A stretch of DNA of 64,000 nucleotides from Candidatus Omnitrophota bacterium (GTDB lineage Bacteria > Hinthialibacterota > Hinthialibacteria > Hinthialibacterales > Hinthialibacteraceae). Made by a program: the position numbers and the translations under genes. The stretch lies in assembly GCA_013177805.1 (NCBI GenBank), contig JABLXU010000010.1, positions 54,018 to 118,017 on the forward strand, read 5' to 3'. Every line of letters starts with the position of its first letter. The first letter of the stretch is position 1. Positions 16,306-26,410 of the stretch are shown one piece after another. Under the pieces are notes generated by a model. The model searched no databases. It was not told where the DNA came from and saw nothing but the letters and a program-made list of their open reading frames with translations.

Positions 16306-17688
16306 ATGAACAAAACTTTGTCACCTACCCGCAGAGATTTTTTGAAAACCACGGGGATCGGCGTGGCCGCCGGTCTGACCGCCGCTCAGTACCGGGCGTT
16401 TGCCGCGGAAGAGGGCGCCAACGATAAAATCAACATCGGCGTAATCGGTGTGGGAGGGCGGGGCAGTTCGCTGCTCGGCTGGGTCATGAAGAAGCCCCAG
16501 GCCAAGGTCGTGGCCGTATGCGACGTGTATGTCAAACGGCGCAAGGATGCGGCCAAGCGGGCCGGCCTGGATCCTGAGAACGTCCAGGATTGCACCGGCG
16601 ATTACATGGAGATCGTGAAACGGCCCGATATCGACGCGGTGATTATTGCCACGCCCGATCACTGGCATGCCCGCATCGCCATTGACGCTTTGAATAACGG
16701 CAAGGACGTGTATCTCGAAAAACCCATGACCAAGACGGTGGAAGAGGCTAAGGAGGTGACCGAAACCGTCGAACGGACCGGCCGCGTCCTCCAGGTCGGC
16801 AGCCAGACCACGTCCAGCGCGCAATGGTGGAAGGCCAAAAAAGCCATCCAGGAGGGCATGATCGGCAAACTCATCATGAGCCAAGGCTCTTACCACCGCA
16901 ATTCCCGGGATGGCGAATGGAACTGGAGCATTGACGAAGGCGCCGGTCCCAAAGCCGAGGGCGACAACTACATTGACTGGGATACGTGGCTTGGTTCCGC
17001 GCCCAAACGCGAATGGGATCCCGACCGCTTCTTCCGGTTCCGCAAATTTTGGGATTATTCCGGTGGGATCGCCACGGATCTGTTCTACCATGTCATGGCG
17101 CCGCTTAACATTTGTTGGCCAGAAGCGCAATTCCCTTACAAGGTCATGGGATCCGGCGGGATTTACGTGTTCAAGGACACGCGCGAGGTTCCCGATACAT
17201 TCGCGTTGATGGCCGAATATCCCGGTGAACACCAGGTGGTGCTAAGTTCCAGCATGGCCAATGACACCCATATCCCCGGCCTCATCCGCGGCCACGAAGG
17301 CACCATCGTCATGGTCGAACACGGCGAATTCGAAGGCTCCACGCCGTACATTACCGTTATGAGCCAGCGTCCGTACCGGCGGCAGTTCGAGGAAAAATAC
17401 AAGGACCGCCTTGTTACCATCAAGCGCGTCCGGGGCAACGGGCGGGAGGAGGATGAACAGGTGATCCGCATCATGACCCAAGAAGAAGGCGAACCGCCCC
17501 GGCCTGATCACATGGAAAACTTCCTTCAATGCGTGAAGAGCCGCGAAAAGCCGGTCCTCGACGCCCGCACGGCTTACAAGGCCATGGTGACCATTGCCAT
17601 GTCGGTCGAATCGTACCGTAGCGGGCGGGTATTGTATTTCGATGCCGAGAAGGAACGCGTGGTGGAGACACCGCCCAAGAAGATCTGA
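16306..17688 (+). CDS. Tat-exported Gfo/Idh/MocA family oxidoreductase
   Basis: 460 residues from the ATG at 16306, which has GGAGAGGA just upstream; two earlier in-frame starts (16225, 16276) would bury the signal. The N-terminus [19 protein letters not shown] is a clear twin-arginine signal. An NAD(P)-binding Rossmann fold follows ([15 protein letters not shown]), then the family EKP motif ([15 protein letters not shown], about 140) and the Gfo/Idh/MocA C-terminal domain, with a long insert. Members oxidise or reduce sugars or sugar alcohols; exported ones are common in planctomycete-like bacteria that degrade polysaccharides, often of unknown substrate. No neighbour points to a particular pathway. 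Confidence 0.88.
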   Translation: MNKTLSPTRRDFLKTTGIGVAAGLTAAQYRAFAAEEGANDKINIGVIGVGGRGSSLLGWVMKKPQAKVVAVCDVYVKRRKDAAKRAGLDPENVQDCTGDYMEIVKRPDIDAVIIATPDHWHARIAIDALNNGKDVYLEKPMTKTVEEAKEVTETVERTGRVLQVGSQTTSSAQWWKAKKAIQEGMIGKLIMSQGSYHRNSRDGEWNWSIDEGAGPKAEGDNYIDWDTWLGSAPKREWDPDRFFRFRKFWDYSGGIATDLFYHVMAPLNICWPEAQFPYKVMGSGGIYVFKDTREVPDTFALMAEYPGEHQVVLSSSMANDTHIPGLIRGHEGTIVMVEHGEFEGSTPYITVMSQRPYRRQFEEKYKDRLVTIKRVRGNGREEDEQVIRIMTQEEGEPPRPDHMENFLQCVKSREKPVLDARTAYKAMVTIAMSVESYRSGRVLYFDAEKERVVETPPKKI

Positions 17689-18001
17689 TCCCCAGCGGGC
17701 CGCCGCTAGGCGTTCAGCATAAAAACGGGCATCGGGCAAAAAAAAACAGTTGGCACAAGAGAATTAAGGGGGCAGTGGTTGGTTGCTCCCTTCTCGTTTC
17801 TTTTGGTCCCCCTAAGCCCGTCCGATACGCCGGGAGGATCTACTCCGCCCGCGTATAGGGTTTTGTATGTTGATCCCTAGACTATAATGTAAGTAAATTA
17901 AAATAATGTGTAGAAAAAGGATTCCGGCCAAACGCCGGGATGCCGGCCTTAACTTGCCATTCGCGTTTTCCGGGGTGGTCATGGCACAGGGAGAGAGATT
18001 C
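17689..18001. other. Intergenic region upstream of nadA
   Basis: 313 bases. A terminator-like hairpin lies at 17766-17792 (end of the Gfo/Idh/MocA gene). The right half (AT-rich, around 17870-17910) probably carries the nadA promoter, but no clean -35/-10 pair was assigned. Confidence 0.5.
17766..17792 (+). terminator. Terminator-like hairpin after the oxidoreductase gene
   Basis: Nine-base stem with one G-T pair (17766-17774 and 17784-17792), loop of nine, followed by a T/C-rich run (CTCGTTTCTTTT). Confidence 0.55.
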
Positions 18002-19060
18002 ATGAACCAGTCGGTTTTGGACAGCCAGTTGCACCGGATGGAGCAGGCGTTACGGGCGTCTCCCGACCAGATGCTGGAATTCAAGGCCAAACGGGATCTT
18101 CTCGCGCGGATTCTGCAACTCAAAGAAGAGAAAAACGTACTGATCCTGGGCCATAACTACATGGAACCACTGGTCTTCTATCTCTCCGGCGAGAACGAGC
18201 GGGGGGATTCCCTGGCCCTCTCGCGCCGGGCGGCCGAGACCGATAAGCCCATCATCCTCTTCGACGGCGTGCGCTTCATGGCCGAAACAGCCAAGATTCT
18301 CAGTCCAGACAAGAAAGTCCTGATTCCCGACCCGGAGGCCGGCTGCAGCCTGGCCGAGCCGTTCACCGCCGCCGATGTGCTCGAATACCGGCGGCGCTAT
18401 CCCGGGTGCCCGGTGGTGACGTACATCAACAGCTACGCGGACGTGAAGGCGGAGACGGATTATTGCTGCACATCGTCCAACGGGCCCAACGTGGTGCGGC
18501 ATGCTGCCCGCGCCTTCGGGACCAACCGGGTGATCTTTTTCCCGGATTCCCTCATGGGGGCCAATCTGCAGAAGGAATTGGAGCCGGATGGAATCGAGAT
18601 CATCTATCCCGGCAAGGAGGATGACAAATTCGGCCGCTGCGAAGTGCACGAGAAATTCACCGTCGAAATCCTGCGCGGCATCCGCCGGCAGTACAACCTG
18701 ATAAAGGGCAGTGAAGAGACCGCGGTGCTGGCGCATTGGGAATGCCTTCCGGAAGTGTTAGCGGAGGCGGATTACTATGGCAGCACCTCGCAAATGGCCC
18801 AATACATTGCGAAACATCCGAAATTGAAACGTGTCTTTTTGGCCACCGAATGCGAAATGGCGGCCAACCTGGCCTTGGAGTATCCCCAGGTGGAGTTCGT
18901 GAAAACCTGCAACATGTTCTGCCAGCACATGCGCCGGATCACCCTGGAAAAGATCCTTTACAGCCTGGAACACGAGGTATATGAGATCTCCGTCGATCCC
19001 GCCATCGCCGCCCGCGCCCGCCAAGCCATTGACCGTATGCTGGAAGTGCCGAGGGGGTAA
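18002..19060 (+). CDS. nadA: Quinolinate synthase NadA
   Basis: [4Fe-4S] enzyme of de novo NAD synthesis, condensing iminoaspartate with dihydroxyacetone phosphate. About 352 residues from the ATG at 18002, which follows GGGAGAGAG; an earlier in-frame start (17906) adds 32 unrelated residues. Cysteines typical of the family are in YCCTSSNGPNVV (about 125), ATECEMAAN and CNMFCQHMRR (about 310). The aspartate oxidase NadB and NadC genes are not adjacent, so it is a stand-alone gene here. Identification is secure. Confidence 0.95.
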   Translation: MNQSVLDSQLHRMEQALRASPDQMLEFKAKRDLLARILQLKEEKNVLILGHNYMEPLVFYLSGENERGDSLALSRRAAETDKPIILFDGVRFMAETAKILSPDKKVLIPDPEAGCSLAEPFTAADVLEYRRRYPGCPVVTYINSYADVKAETDYCCTSSNGPNVVRHAARAFGTNRVIFFPDSLMGANLQKELEPDGIEIIYPGKEDDKFGRCEVHEKFTVEILRGIRRQYNLIKGSEETAVLAHWECLPEVLAEADYYGSTSQMAQYIAKHPKLKRVFLATECEMAANLALEYPQVEFVKTCNMFCQHMRRITLEKILYSLEHEVYEISVDPAIAARARQAIDRMLEVPRG

Positions 19061-19224
19061 AACGCTTTTCCAGAATCCACAATGATGGGCCGGGACACGT
19101 CGCCCCGTGCCCTTCTATTCGCTGGATGGTGAATCGATTACCAGATCTGTACTTCTTCCTCTCTGACCTGGAACCAATCTTCACATGTTTTCCCACATTG
19201 TGATATGCTCCTGCTACGGGCAAT

Positions 19225-21087
19225 ATGGGAATCAATTTATCCAATTCCGCCACATTGAAGATGAATCATCCTGCCCTCGCCTCGCTCGTTCAAAACGGCG
19301 GCGAGGATGCCCGGGTATCAATCCAGGATACTCCCGCGGGCGCGCCTACGGTGATTCTTCACACGCCCGAACGGGCTTTCGCCTTGCATCACCTGGAGGA
19401 TCCTGCCGGTCACGCCCGGCAATGGCTCGAATCCCGGCCGGAATGGAAAAAAGCCCGCAATATCGCCGTTATGGGATGCGGCCTGGGGTATATCCCTATT
19501 CTGCTATATCGCGCGCAACCGAAACTCCAGCATCTCTTTGTGCTGGAGCCCTCGCTGAGCGTGTTCCGCCAGGCCTTGCGCGTGGCGGAAATGCGGCCGC
19601 TGCTCGAGGATCCTCGCGTGCATTTCGCCGTAGGATCTGAACCGGGAACCGTGTACAAGGCTTTGCTCCAATGCCTGATGGATCTAGTGGCCAATCCACT
19701 CTTTTACTTGGCCGTTCCCTCCATCACCGCCGCGTTTCCACTATGGGCGCGTTCGGCCGAGCAGGAAATCCAAGACGCATTACGACTCGGGAAAAGCGGT
19801 CTGGCAACCAAGTTTCGGGACGCGCCACTCACGTTGCATAATCTCTTTCGGAATCTGAACGCCGTCGCCGCCGCGCCCGGCTTGAATTCGCTGGGCCATC
19901 GTTTCTCCGGTGTTCCCGCCATCGTCGTGGCGGCTGGTCCATCATTGAGAAAGAATTTACATGATCTTAAACAAGCCGGGGACCAATTTCTGATCATCGC
20001 CACCGATACCGCCTTCGAGCCGCTGCGGCGGGCGGGAATCACGCCCCACCTGGTGGTGACCGTCGATCCCACGGAACTCAATCTGAAGCATTTTCAAGAT
20101 ACTACGTATGGGCCGGAAACCGTGTTGCTCTTCGATCCCGAAGCCCGGCCCGAACTGCCCCCCCGCTTCGCCCGGTGGATCACCTTCCTGACCGACAAAC
20201 ACCCCTTTTTTGTATGGTTGAACCAGCGGATTGGGGACAAGGGCCTGATCCACAAAGGGGGGATGGTTTCGCAGGCGGGGATCCATGCCGCGCATTATTG
20301 GGGATGCCGCCCCATCATCCTGGTGGGGCAGGACTTGGCCTTGGATCCGGAATCCGGCGCGACACACGATTCCCGCACCGCTTTGTGCCGCAGCGCGCGC
20401 TATCTGGAGGACGATGCGAATCATGTGGATATTCCTCGCGGGGTAGACGAGGCTGGGAACGAATTCTCCCGTGAAACCTTGTATTGGGTGGAGGGAGTGG
20501 GCGGCCGGCCCGTCCCGACGCTGCATAATCTCTTGATTTATTTGCGAATGCTGGAAGAGGATATCCGGACAATGCGGCTGGATGTGATCGATGCCACCGA
20601 AGGTGGGGCGAAAATTCAGGGGACGCGGATTTTACCTCTGGCCGAGGTGATCGAAAAATACCGGGATAATTCCATTGATGTCCGGAGTGTCCTGGAAAAT
20701 GCCGGGAAGGGGGAAGAACCTCATGCGGATTTGCCGCTTCCCACCCATTTACTGGAAATCATACATGCTCGGAGAAATATCGCCTGCGCGGGCTTGCGGT
20801 ATGTGGATCAAATCGTGAATCATGCCCCGGCCGGCCTGCCGGACTCATCTCTTCCCGCGTTGAAAGCCGAGTTGGAACGGTTCCGGGAACGCATCTTTGC
20901 CGATCCGGTGGTGGATTATCTGATCGAATACGCCGCGCCCCGCGAATTGTTCGAGTTCTTGAAACTCGGTCCCGCGGATCTGACGGAAGAAGAGGAATGG
21001 AACCGGGTACTGACGCGGTACCGCGCGTTGTTTGAAGCATCCTTGCTGGCGGCAAAACGGATTGGGGAATGGATAGAAAAAGCCTGA
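19225..21087 (+). CDS. Maf-type (DUF115/MptE-like) glycosyltransferase
   Basis: 620 residues. N-terminal region with a glycine-rich GCGLGYIPIL nucleotide-type loop, then the MptE-like/DUF115 core (AAGPSLRKNLHDLKQAGDQF, about 231-250; VTVDPTE; VGQDLALD). This is the Maf/motility-associated-factor family, several members of which add nonulosonic or other sugars to flagellin. A second in-frame ATG at 19261 is equally possible because no clear Shine-Dalgarno is seen. It stands alone, 9 kb from the flagellar genes, but fits the flagellar theme. It converges on a CBM9 gene at a strong hairpin. Acceptor is inferred only from the family. Confidence 0.85.
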   Translation: MGINLSNSATLKMNHPALASLVQNGGEDARVSIQDTPAGAPTVILHTPERAFALHHLEDPAGHARQWLESRPEWKKARNIAVMGCGLGYIPILLYRAQPKLQHLFVLEPSLSVFRQALRVAEMRPLLEDPRVHFAVGSEPGTVYKALLQCLMDLVANPLFYLAVPSITAAFPLWARSAEQEIQDALRLGKSGLATKFRDAPLTLHNLFRNLNAVAAAPGLNSLGHRFSGVPAIVVAAGPSLRKNLHDLKQAGDQFLIIATDTAFEPLRRAGITPHLVVTVDPTELNLKHFQDTTYGPETVLLFDPEARPELPPRFARWITFLTDKHPFFVWLNQRIGDKGLIHKGGMVSQAGIHAAHYWGCRPIILVGQDLALDPESGATHDSRTALCRSARYLEDDANHVDIPRGVDEAGNEFSRETLYWVEGVGGRPVPTLHNLLIYLRMLEEDIRTMRLDVIDATEGGAKIQGTRILPLAEVIEKYRDNSIDVRSVLENAGKGEEPHADLPLPTHLLEIIHARRNIACAGLRYVDQIVNHAPAGLPDSSLPALKAELERFRERIFADPVVDYLIEYAAPRELFEFLKLGPADLTEEEEWNRVLTRYRALFEASLLAAKRIGEWIEKA

Positions 21088-21207
21088 CCGGGATGACGGG
21101 CGGAATGCCATGGCCCCGCGTTTCAACCGATTGGTTTTCTCACGCCGACGCGATGCAGCGTTCCGCATTGGACGCGTCTAAATTCGGCTCTGCGTCCAAG
21201 ATATCGC

Positions 21208-21251
21208 GTTGCATAGAAAGGCCCGGAAACAACCGGACCTTTCTATGCAAC
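21208..21251. terminator. Strong hairpin between convergent genes
   Basis: Two 19-base arms (21208-21226 and 21233-21251) pair at 18 of 19 positions round a six-base loop AAACAA. It lies between the Maf-type gene (plus) and the CBM9 gene (minus), where a bidirectional terminator is expected. Confidence 0.8.
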
Positions 21252-21279
21252 CTCTCTCATCGGCCAGAGAATCAGTCCC

Positions 21280-22101
21280 TCAATACAACTCCCACTTGGA
21301 CGAATCCAATCCGGCCGTGACCTGCGCCAAGGTGAGCTCTCCCCATTGGGTTTCATTATCCCATCCGGCGTCGACTTCACCGTTCCAGCGGTATTGGCCG
21401 TCCCGGTTGTCTTGCCCCGGCGTGTCGCGGTCATTGATGGCAAGATCAAAACCGATTACGGGAGCAAAACCCGCGATCGATTGGCGGAATTCCACGATCC
21501 AACCGGTGCCGTCGGGCTTGACCGCGGCGCCACTGGCCAGATCCCCTGCGGGCGCGCTGCCGACCGCGCCGCCGTCACCCCGGATGATGATGGAATGGCC
21601 CCAGATCGTCCCTTCTTTCGCTGTCCGCCGGCTGAAATTGCCATCGACCCGGATTTCCACCGAATCGTTCCGCCAGACGTCCGTCATGGAAAAATCGAGA
21701 ACGTCGTCGGTGGCGTCGACCGCAATGTACAAATTGTTGGCGTCGTTCATGACATAGACAATCACACTGCTGTCTTCTGCGGATTGGAAGCCGTCCTTGT
21801 TCGGGCCGCCGATGGTATTGGAATCCGGGCCGGTGACCCCCGGACGAATCGCGTCTGATCCGTCAAAATTAATCCGCGCTGCCTCTTTCCACTCGCCGGC
21901 GTCCAATTTGCCGTCCAATACCGGCGCCTTGGTCGCAAAACCCGCTACCAAGGTTTGATCTTGGGGCTGGACACCCAGGAGATAGGGGGATGGCGCATCC
22001 TTGGCCGCAAAACCCGCTCCCATGGGTTGTTCTTGGGCGGAGGCGGTGGAAATCACCAGACCTAAAATGATTCCGATTAGCACTAGGACTCGCGCTTTCA
22101 T
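21280..22101 (-). CDS. Exported protein with CBM9-like domain
   Basis: 273 residues. A Sec signal peptide (MKARVLVLIGIILGLVISTASA, cleaved after ASA) is followed by a linker, then a carbohydrate-binding/DOMON-like domain: VLDGKLDAGEWKEAARINF (about 62-80), NNLYIAVDATDD (about 122) and RNDSVEIRVDGNFS. CBM9-like domains with the VDG-x-DEW pattern occur in secreted glycan-binding or heme-binding proteins of polysaccharide degraders. No catalytic domain is present, so it likely binds a sugar or anchors a partner. The ATG follows GGGGAGG at a good distance. Function is inferred from the domain only. Confidence 0.85.
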   Translation of the reverse strand: MKARVLVLIGIILGLVISTASAQEQPMGAGFAAKDAPSPYLLGVQPQDQTLVAGFATKAPVLDGKLDAGEWKEAARINFDGSDAIRPGVTGPDSNTIGGPNKDGFQSAEDSSVIVYVMNDANNLYIAVDATDDVLDFSMTDVWRNDSVEIRVDGNFSRRTAKEGTIWGHSIIIRGDGGAVGSAPAGDLASGAAVKPDGTGWIVEFRQSIAGFAPVIGFDLAINDRDTPGQDNRDGQYRWNGEVDAGWDNETQWGELTLAQVTAGLDSSKWELY

Positions 22102-22600
22102 AATTGATACCTCCCCACAATGGGTAAAATTAATCCCGAATGATTCTTCCTTCTGGGAGATTCATTCGAATGTTTGAGCAATTTTAGCATGCCATAGATG
22201 AACAAGTCAAATCAAAATTCTCTGTTTCTACATATTTTATAAAAAATTATTTATTATATTTAGTAATTTTAATATTCTTGATCAACTAGTAAGTGCGTTC
22301 TTATATTTTTCAGGCCACTGGTTCGGATCTCTTTGAAATGATCGATGAGAACCGCCCTTCCTCTGAAAGACTGAGAATATTTTTGCAGGAGTTGGGGGGT
22401 ATCCGACTTCATCCCGGAGTAAAGGAATCGATTTTACTTCATCAGGTACGTATGTCCCGGAAGATCCAACCTATCAGGAGAGCACCAGGGAGAATAGCAG
22501 TTCGGCATTTCTCCATCGGATTGATTGACCCGCGTGGCCATCCGTGCCATCATCATCCCCCGGATTAAAGCCATCACCTTTCCCCTCGAGGTTTCAAATA
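22102..22600. other. AT-rich divergent intergenic region
   Basis: 499 bases. A block at about 22190-22300 is unusually AT-rich compared with the rest of the window and lies between the starts of a CBM9 gene (minus) and a haem lipoprotein gene (plus), so it probably holds their promoters. No clean motif was found. Confidence 0.5.
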
Positions 22601-23254
22601 ATGGTACACGGTCATAATCGCCATTGGCGTTTAAGCAAAAGGATTATGCTTGGAATCCTTATAGGCCATGGACCCGGATGGACAATCTCTCTAGGGATTG
22701 TGGTCCTCATCCTGCTTCTGGGGCTGGGGTGCGCGCATACCCGGGTGACCGTGGAGGGTCAGGACCGGCTGCCGCCGAGCAAGCTCATCGCGCAGGAATT
22801 TTCCACCACCCTGCGATCCGAATTGAACAAAGCCATCGAGAACGGCGGTCCGGCGGGAGCGATTGCGGTGTGCCAGGGCATCTCCCCGCGAATGGAAGAG
22901 CAATTCTCGGCCCGCTATCCCGAAGTTCTCCGCGTGCGGCGTATCAGCCTCCAAACCCGCAATCCGCAGACGCATACGCCCACGGTGGAAGAAAAGCAAT
23001 GGTTGCTCTCCGCCCAAGAAGCCGCGCAGAACAAAAAGCCCGTGGAACCCGGCTGGATCATCACCCGGCAGAAAACCACCGTGCTGTTTCCTATCACCAT
23101 CAATGATCCTGTTTGCCTGTTGTGCCATGGTGAACCCGCGCACATGATGGAGGAAGTGAAAACCGCCTTGCGCGCGCATTATCCCCAGGATCAGGCTACG
23201 GGGTATCAATTCGGGGATTTTCGCGGGGCGTTGGCGATCGAATGGAGAAACTGA
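22601..23254 (+). CDS. c-type haem lipoprotein, Tll0287-like (DUF3365)
   Basis: About 217 residues from the ATG at 22601, preceded by GAGG nine bases upstream; a GTG at 22544 would add 19 more. The N-terminus has a hydrophobic stretch ending LLLGLGCAH, a probable lipoprotein cleavage cysteine although the lipobox is not perfect. The body follows the DUF3365 plan (Tll0287-like): a helical domain with VCQGISPRM, then a single CxxCH haem site in VCLLCHGE (about 172). These proteins bind one haem in a PAS-like pocket and are thought to be redox or NO/O2 sensors; here no kinase is fused and none adjoins it. Domain assignment good, role unknown. Confidence 0.82.
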   Translation: MVHGHNRHWRLSKRIMLGILIGHGPGWTISLGIVVLILLLGLGCAHTRVTVEGQDRLPPSKLIAQEFSTTLRSELNKAIENGGPAGAIAVCQGISPRMEEQFSARYPEVLRVRRISLQTRNPQTHTPTVEEKQWLLSAQEAAQNKKPVEPGWIITRQKTTVLFPITINDPVCLLCHGEPAHMMEEVKTALRAHYPQDQATGYQFGDFRGALAIEWRN

Positions 23255-23348
23255 ATGGGCCTCGCAAACAAGGGATTGGTTCTCCCATGCCGGAGAGCCT
23301 CCGTCCCTGGGCCCGAAGAGCCCAGGTTTGGAAGTCAGGGAGGAATCC

Positions 23349-24215
23349 ATGGACAGTGACACTACCGCCCGGTTGTTGATTACTTGCCCGGACCGGCCCG
23401 GGATCGTCGCGGCCGTATCCGGTTTTTTCTATTCGCATGGTTCCAACATCACCGCCCTCGATCAACATTCCACGGATCCCCTGGGCGGCGACTTTTTCAT
23501 GCGGCTGGAATTCCAAACGCCTTATCTTGATTTATCCAAACCCGCGCTGGAGAAAGCGTTTGAGGAAGTGGTTGCCTCGCGCTTTCACATGAACTGGCGC
23601 ATCAGCTACGCCAGCCAGATCAAGCGGGTGGCCATTCTGGTCTCCAAGTACGATCACGCGCTCATGGAACTGCTCTGGCGGTGGAAACAGGGCCAGTTGC
23701 GCTGTGAAATCGGGATGGTCATCAGCAATCACCCCGATCTCCAGGAGGCGGTGGAATCGTTCGGCATTCCGTATCATCACGTGGCCGTGCGCGCGGAAAG
23801 CAAGGAGGAGGATGAACGCCGGATTCTGGAGTTATTGGAAGGGAAGGCGGATCTCATTGTTCTGGCCCGCTACATGCAGATTTTGACGCCGCAATTCATT
23901 GCCCGGTATCCCAATGTCATTATCAACATCCATCATTCCTTTCTGCCTGCCTTCGCCGGGGCCGATCCCTACCGGCAAGCGTACGAGCGCGGGGTGAAAC
24001 TCATCGGGGCCACCGCCCATTACGTCACGGAAGAGCTAGACGCCGGCCCGATCATCGAGCAGGATGTGGCGCGGGTTTCGCACCGACACAGTGTTCATGA
24101 TTTGAAAGAAATAGGGCGCGACTTGGAACGCAAGGTGCTTGCCCGCGCCGTGCAATGGCACCTCGAAGACCGTACCATCATCTATGGCAACAAAACGATC
24201 GTCTTCGCGCCGTAA
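23349..24215 (+). CDS. purU: Formyltetrahydrofolate deformylase PurU
   Basis: Hydrolyses 10-formyl-THF to formate and THF, balancing the one-carbon pool and feeding formate to purine synthesis. About 288 residues from the ATG at 23349, which has GGAGG five bases upstream; an in-frame ATG 21 bases earlier (23328) is less well placed. N-terminal ACT domain ([17 protein letters not shown], about 9-25), then the formyl-transferase fold with the conserved [11 protein letters not shown] (about 190) and [16 protein letters not shown]. The PurU length and order of domains are typical. No purine operon is adjacent. Confidence 0.95.
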   Translation: MDSDTTARLLITCPDRPGIVAAVSGFFYSHGSNITALDQHSTDPLGGDFFMRLEFQTPYLDLSKPALEKAFEEVVASRFHMNWRISYASQIKRVAILVSKYDHALMELLWRWKQGQLRCEIGMVISNHPDLQEAVESFGIPYHHVAVRAESKEEDERRILELLEGKADLIVLARYMQILTPQFIARYPNVIINIHHSFLPAFAGADPYRQAYERGVKLIGATAHYVTEELDAGPIIEQDVARVSHRHSVHDLKEIGRDLERKVLARAVQWHLEDRTIIYGNKTIVFAP

Positions 24216-24337
24216 TACAAAAAGGAGTCCTTTCCGCCTTAAGGAAGTAGAGGATCCCGCCGATTACATACCATGTGTGGGGGAAATTCGGCGGAATAGT
24301 GGATGACATACAAAATGCTTTTACCTGATGGAGTGAA

Positions 24338-26206
24338 ATGTCTGGCCGGGGTAGCTTATTCCTGCTTATCGCTATTTTAATTGCGTTACTGTATGGGGGT
24401 GTCTTGATTGGATTGGAATCCCGGTATCCATATTCTTTTTACGATGAATTGCTGATTGCACTGCTTCTCCCGATTTTGTACACCGCTTTTCATTATTCCC
24501 GCTGGATGTATATAGGCCTCACCGTGTTCACGGCCCTTGTGGCTGCCGGAGTGATCTGGCAAATCAATTATGACGAGTTTGAATATTCCATTGTTACGTT
24601 GGGGGTTTTGACCTGTACCGCGCTGGCCACGGCGGAGATTATCCACCGGGCGGCCAACCGTTTCCGGAGGACTCAGGAGACGCTGCAAGAAAGTGAGGAA
24701 CGGTGGCGTTCGTTGGCTCAGAACGCTCCGCATTTGTTCGCCATTGTCGACCAGAGGGGGGGCCTGGTTTTTCAAAACCGGCCGTTATGGGGAGATGAAT
24801 CTCCCAATCGGACCGGGGCAAGGATTGACGGCCTGCTGTTGCCGGAGTTTCGAATCCCGATGGAAGCCTGTTTACGGCGGGTATTTGAGAACGGGGAACC
24901 GGGGACTCTGGAAATAGCGGTTACCACACCGCAGGAGGGACGGAAATGGTATCACGTCTGGGTAGGCCCGATTCAGCAGGATCATCAGCCGCTGGCGATG
25001 ATTGTCAGTATCGAGATCACTAGGCGCAAACTTGCCGAGGAAGAAAAACAACGGCTGGAGAAACAGTTGTTCTTCTATCAAAAAATGGAAGCCGTGGGCC
25101 AGCTGGCGGGCGGAGTGGCGCACGATTTTAATAACTTATTGACCGTGATCGAAGGGTATACGGATCTGGCCCTGATCCGGCTTCCGGCTGATGATCCCCT
25201 TTACAGCGATGTAGTGGAAATCCGCAAGGCCGCCGACCGCGCCATCGCCATTACCAGCCAGTTGCTGGCCTTTAGCCGCAAACAACTTTTCCAGCCGCGG
25301 GTGTTGAACCTCAACGCCATTGTCTCCGACATGGAGCGGATGCTGCGCCGCCTGATCGGCGAGAATATCGAACTAGTCACGGTCTACGGGGACGGATTGA
25401 GGCAAATCCAGGCGGACCCCGGTCAAATTGAACAAGTCATTGTCAATCTGGCGGTCAATGCCCGGGACGCCATGCCCAAGGGCGGGCGATTAAGGATCGA
25501 AACAGCCAATGCCGACCTGGACGGCCGCTACTCCGCCGGCCATGTGGATGTTGCGTCCGGAGAGTATGTCGAACTGACCGTCGCGGACAACGGCCAGGGG
25601 ATGGATCCCGAGATCCAATCCCGGATTTTCGATCCGTTTTTCACCACCAAGGAGACCGGCAAGGGTACTGGCTTGGGCTTGGCCACCGTGTACGGGATTG
25701 TCAAACAAAACCAGGGGCACATCGAGGTTTTCAGCCGGCCGGGAGAAGGTTCGACTTTCAAAATCTATTTTCCCAAGGCCGATACTGCCGTTTCTCCCGT
25801 GGTTCTGCCTTCGCAACCGGTTCGCTCCAATCCGGGATCGGAAACCATTCTTCTGGTGGAGGACGAAAGCACCGTGCTCAACCTGATCCGCCGCTCGCTG
25901 GAAGAATGTGAATACAAGGTTTTAACGGCCGGATGCGGGGAGGATGCATTGGAGATCGCCCGGAATTATCCAGGTCCCATTGACTTGTTGGTCACGGACG
26001 TGGTCATGCCTGGGATGAATGGCCACGAATTGGCTCCCCGGATCTCCCAAATCAAACCAGGCATCAAAATTTTGTATATGTCTGGCTATACCGATGATTC
26101 CATCGCGCGGCAGGGTCTGGTGGATCCGGATATCGCCTTCATCCAGAAACCCTTCACCCCCTTGACCCTCGTTCAAAAAATCCAGGATATTTTGGATCCG
26201 GATTGA
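24338..26206 (+). CDS. Hybrid sensor histidine kinase with C-terminal receiver
   Basis: 622 residues. Three or four membrane spans at the N-terminus (about 5-100), one PAS-like domain (about 125-225), a HisKA dimerisation helix with the phospho-acceptor His in [17 protein letters not shown], an HATPase_c domain (N, G1 NGQGMD, G2 GTGLGL) and a C-terminal receiver (about 505-620, Asp in LLVTDVVMPG). The receiver is in the same chain, so a phosphorelay to an unlinked partner is likely. The signal sensed by the membrane part is unknown. It is a close relative of the kinase at 50992. Strong Shine-Dalgarno (GGAG) before the start. Confidence 0.92.
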   Translation: MSGRGSLFLLIAILIALLYGGVLIGLESRYPYSFYDELLIALLLPILYTAFHYSRWMYIGLTVFTALVAAGVIWQINYDEFEYSIVTLGVLTCTALATAEIIHRAANRFRRTQETLQESEERWRSLAQNAPHLFAIVDQRGGLVFQNRPLWGDESPNRTGARIDGLLLPEFRIPMEACLRRVFENGEPGTLEIAVTTPQEGRKWYHVWVGPIQQDHQPLAMIVSIEITRRKLAEEEKQRLEKQLFFYQKMEAVGQLAGGVAHDFNNLLTVIEGYTDLALIRLPADDPLYSDVVEIRKAADRAIAITSQLLAFSRKQLFQPRVLNLNAIVSDMERMLRRLIGENIELVTVYGDGLRQIQADPGQIEQVIVNLAVNARDAMPKGGRLRIETANADLDGRYSAGHVDVASGEYVELTVADNGQGMDPEIQSRIFDPFFTTKETGKGTGLGLATVYGIVKQNQGHIEVFSRPGEGSTFKIYFPKADTAVSPVVLPSQPVRSNPGSETILLVEDESTVLNLIRRSLEECEYKVLTAGCGEDALEIARNYPGPIDLLVTDVVMPGMNGHELAPRISQIKPGIKILYMSGYTDDSIARQGLVDPDIAFIQKPFTPLTLVQKIQDILDPD

Positions 26207-26410
26207 GGGTTCCCGCCGCCGTTTTATTTCCCCTTCTTTTCCTGGTGCTAGATCGTGGAGAGGAGGAGTTTGAGGGGCAGCCACACTTCCGATTTCTCCC
26301 GCCGGAAGAAGGTTTTTGTTGGACTATGGACCGCAGTTCAATTCCCGCCGGTTTCGGTACGGGACTATCCCATGCGCGGATCGGACCGTAAGCAGGCTGA
26401 CCGGAAGTCT

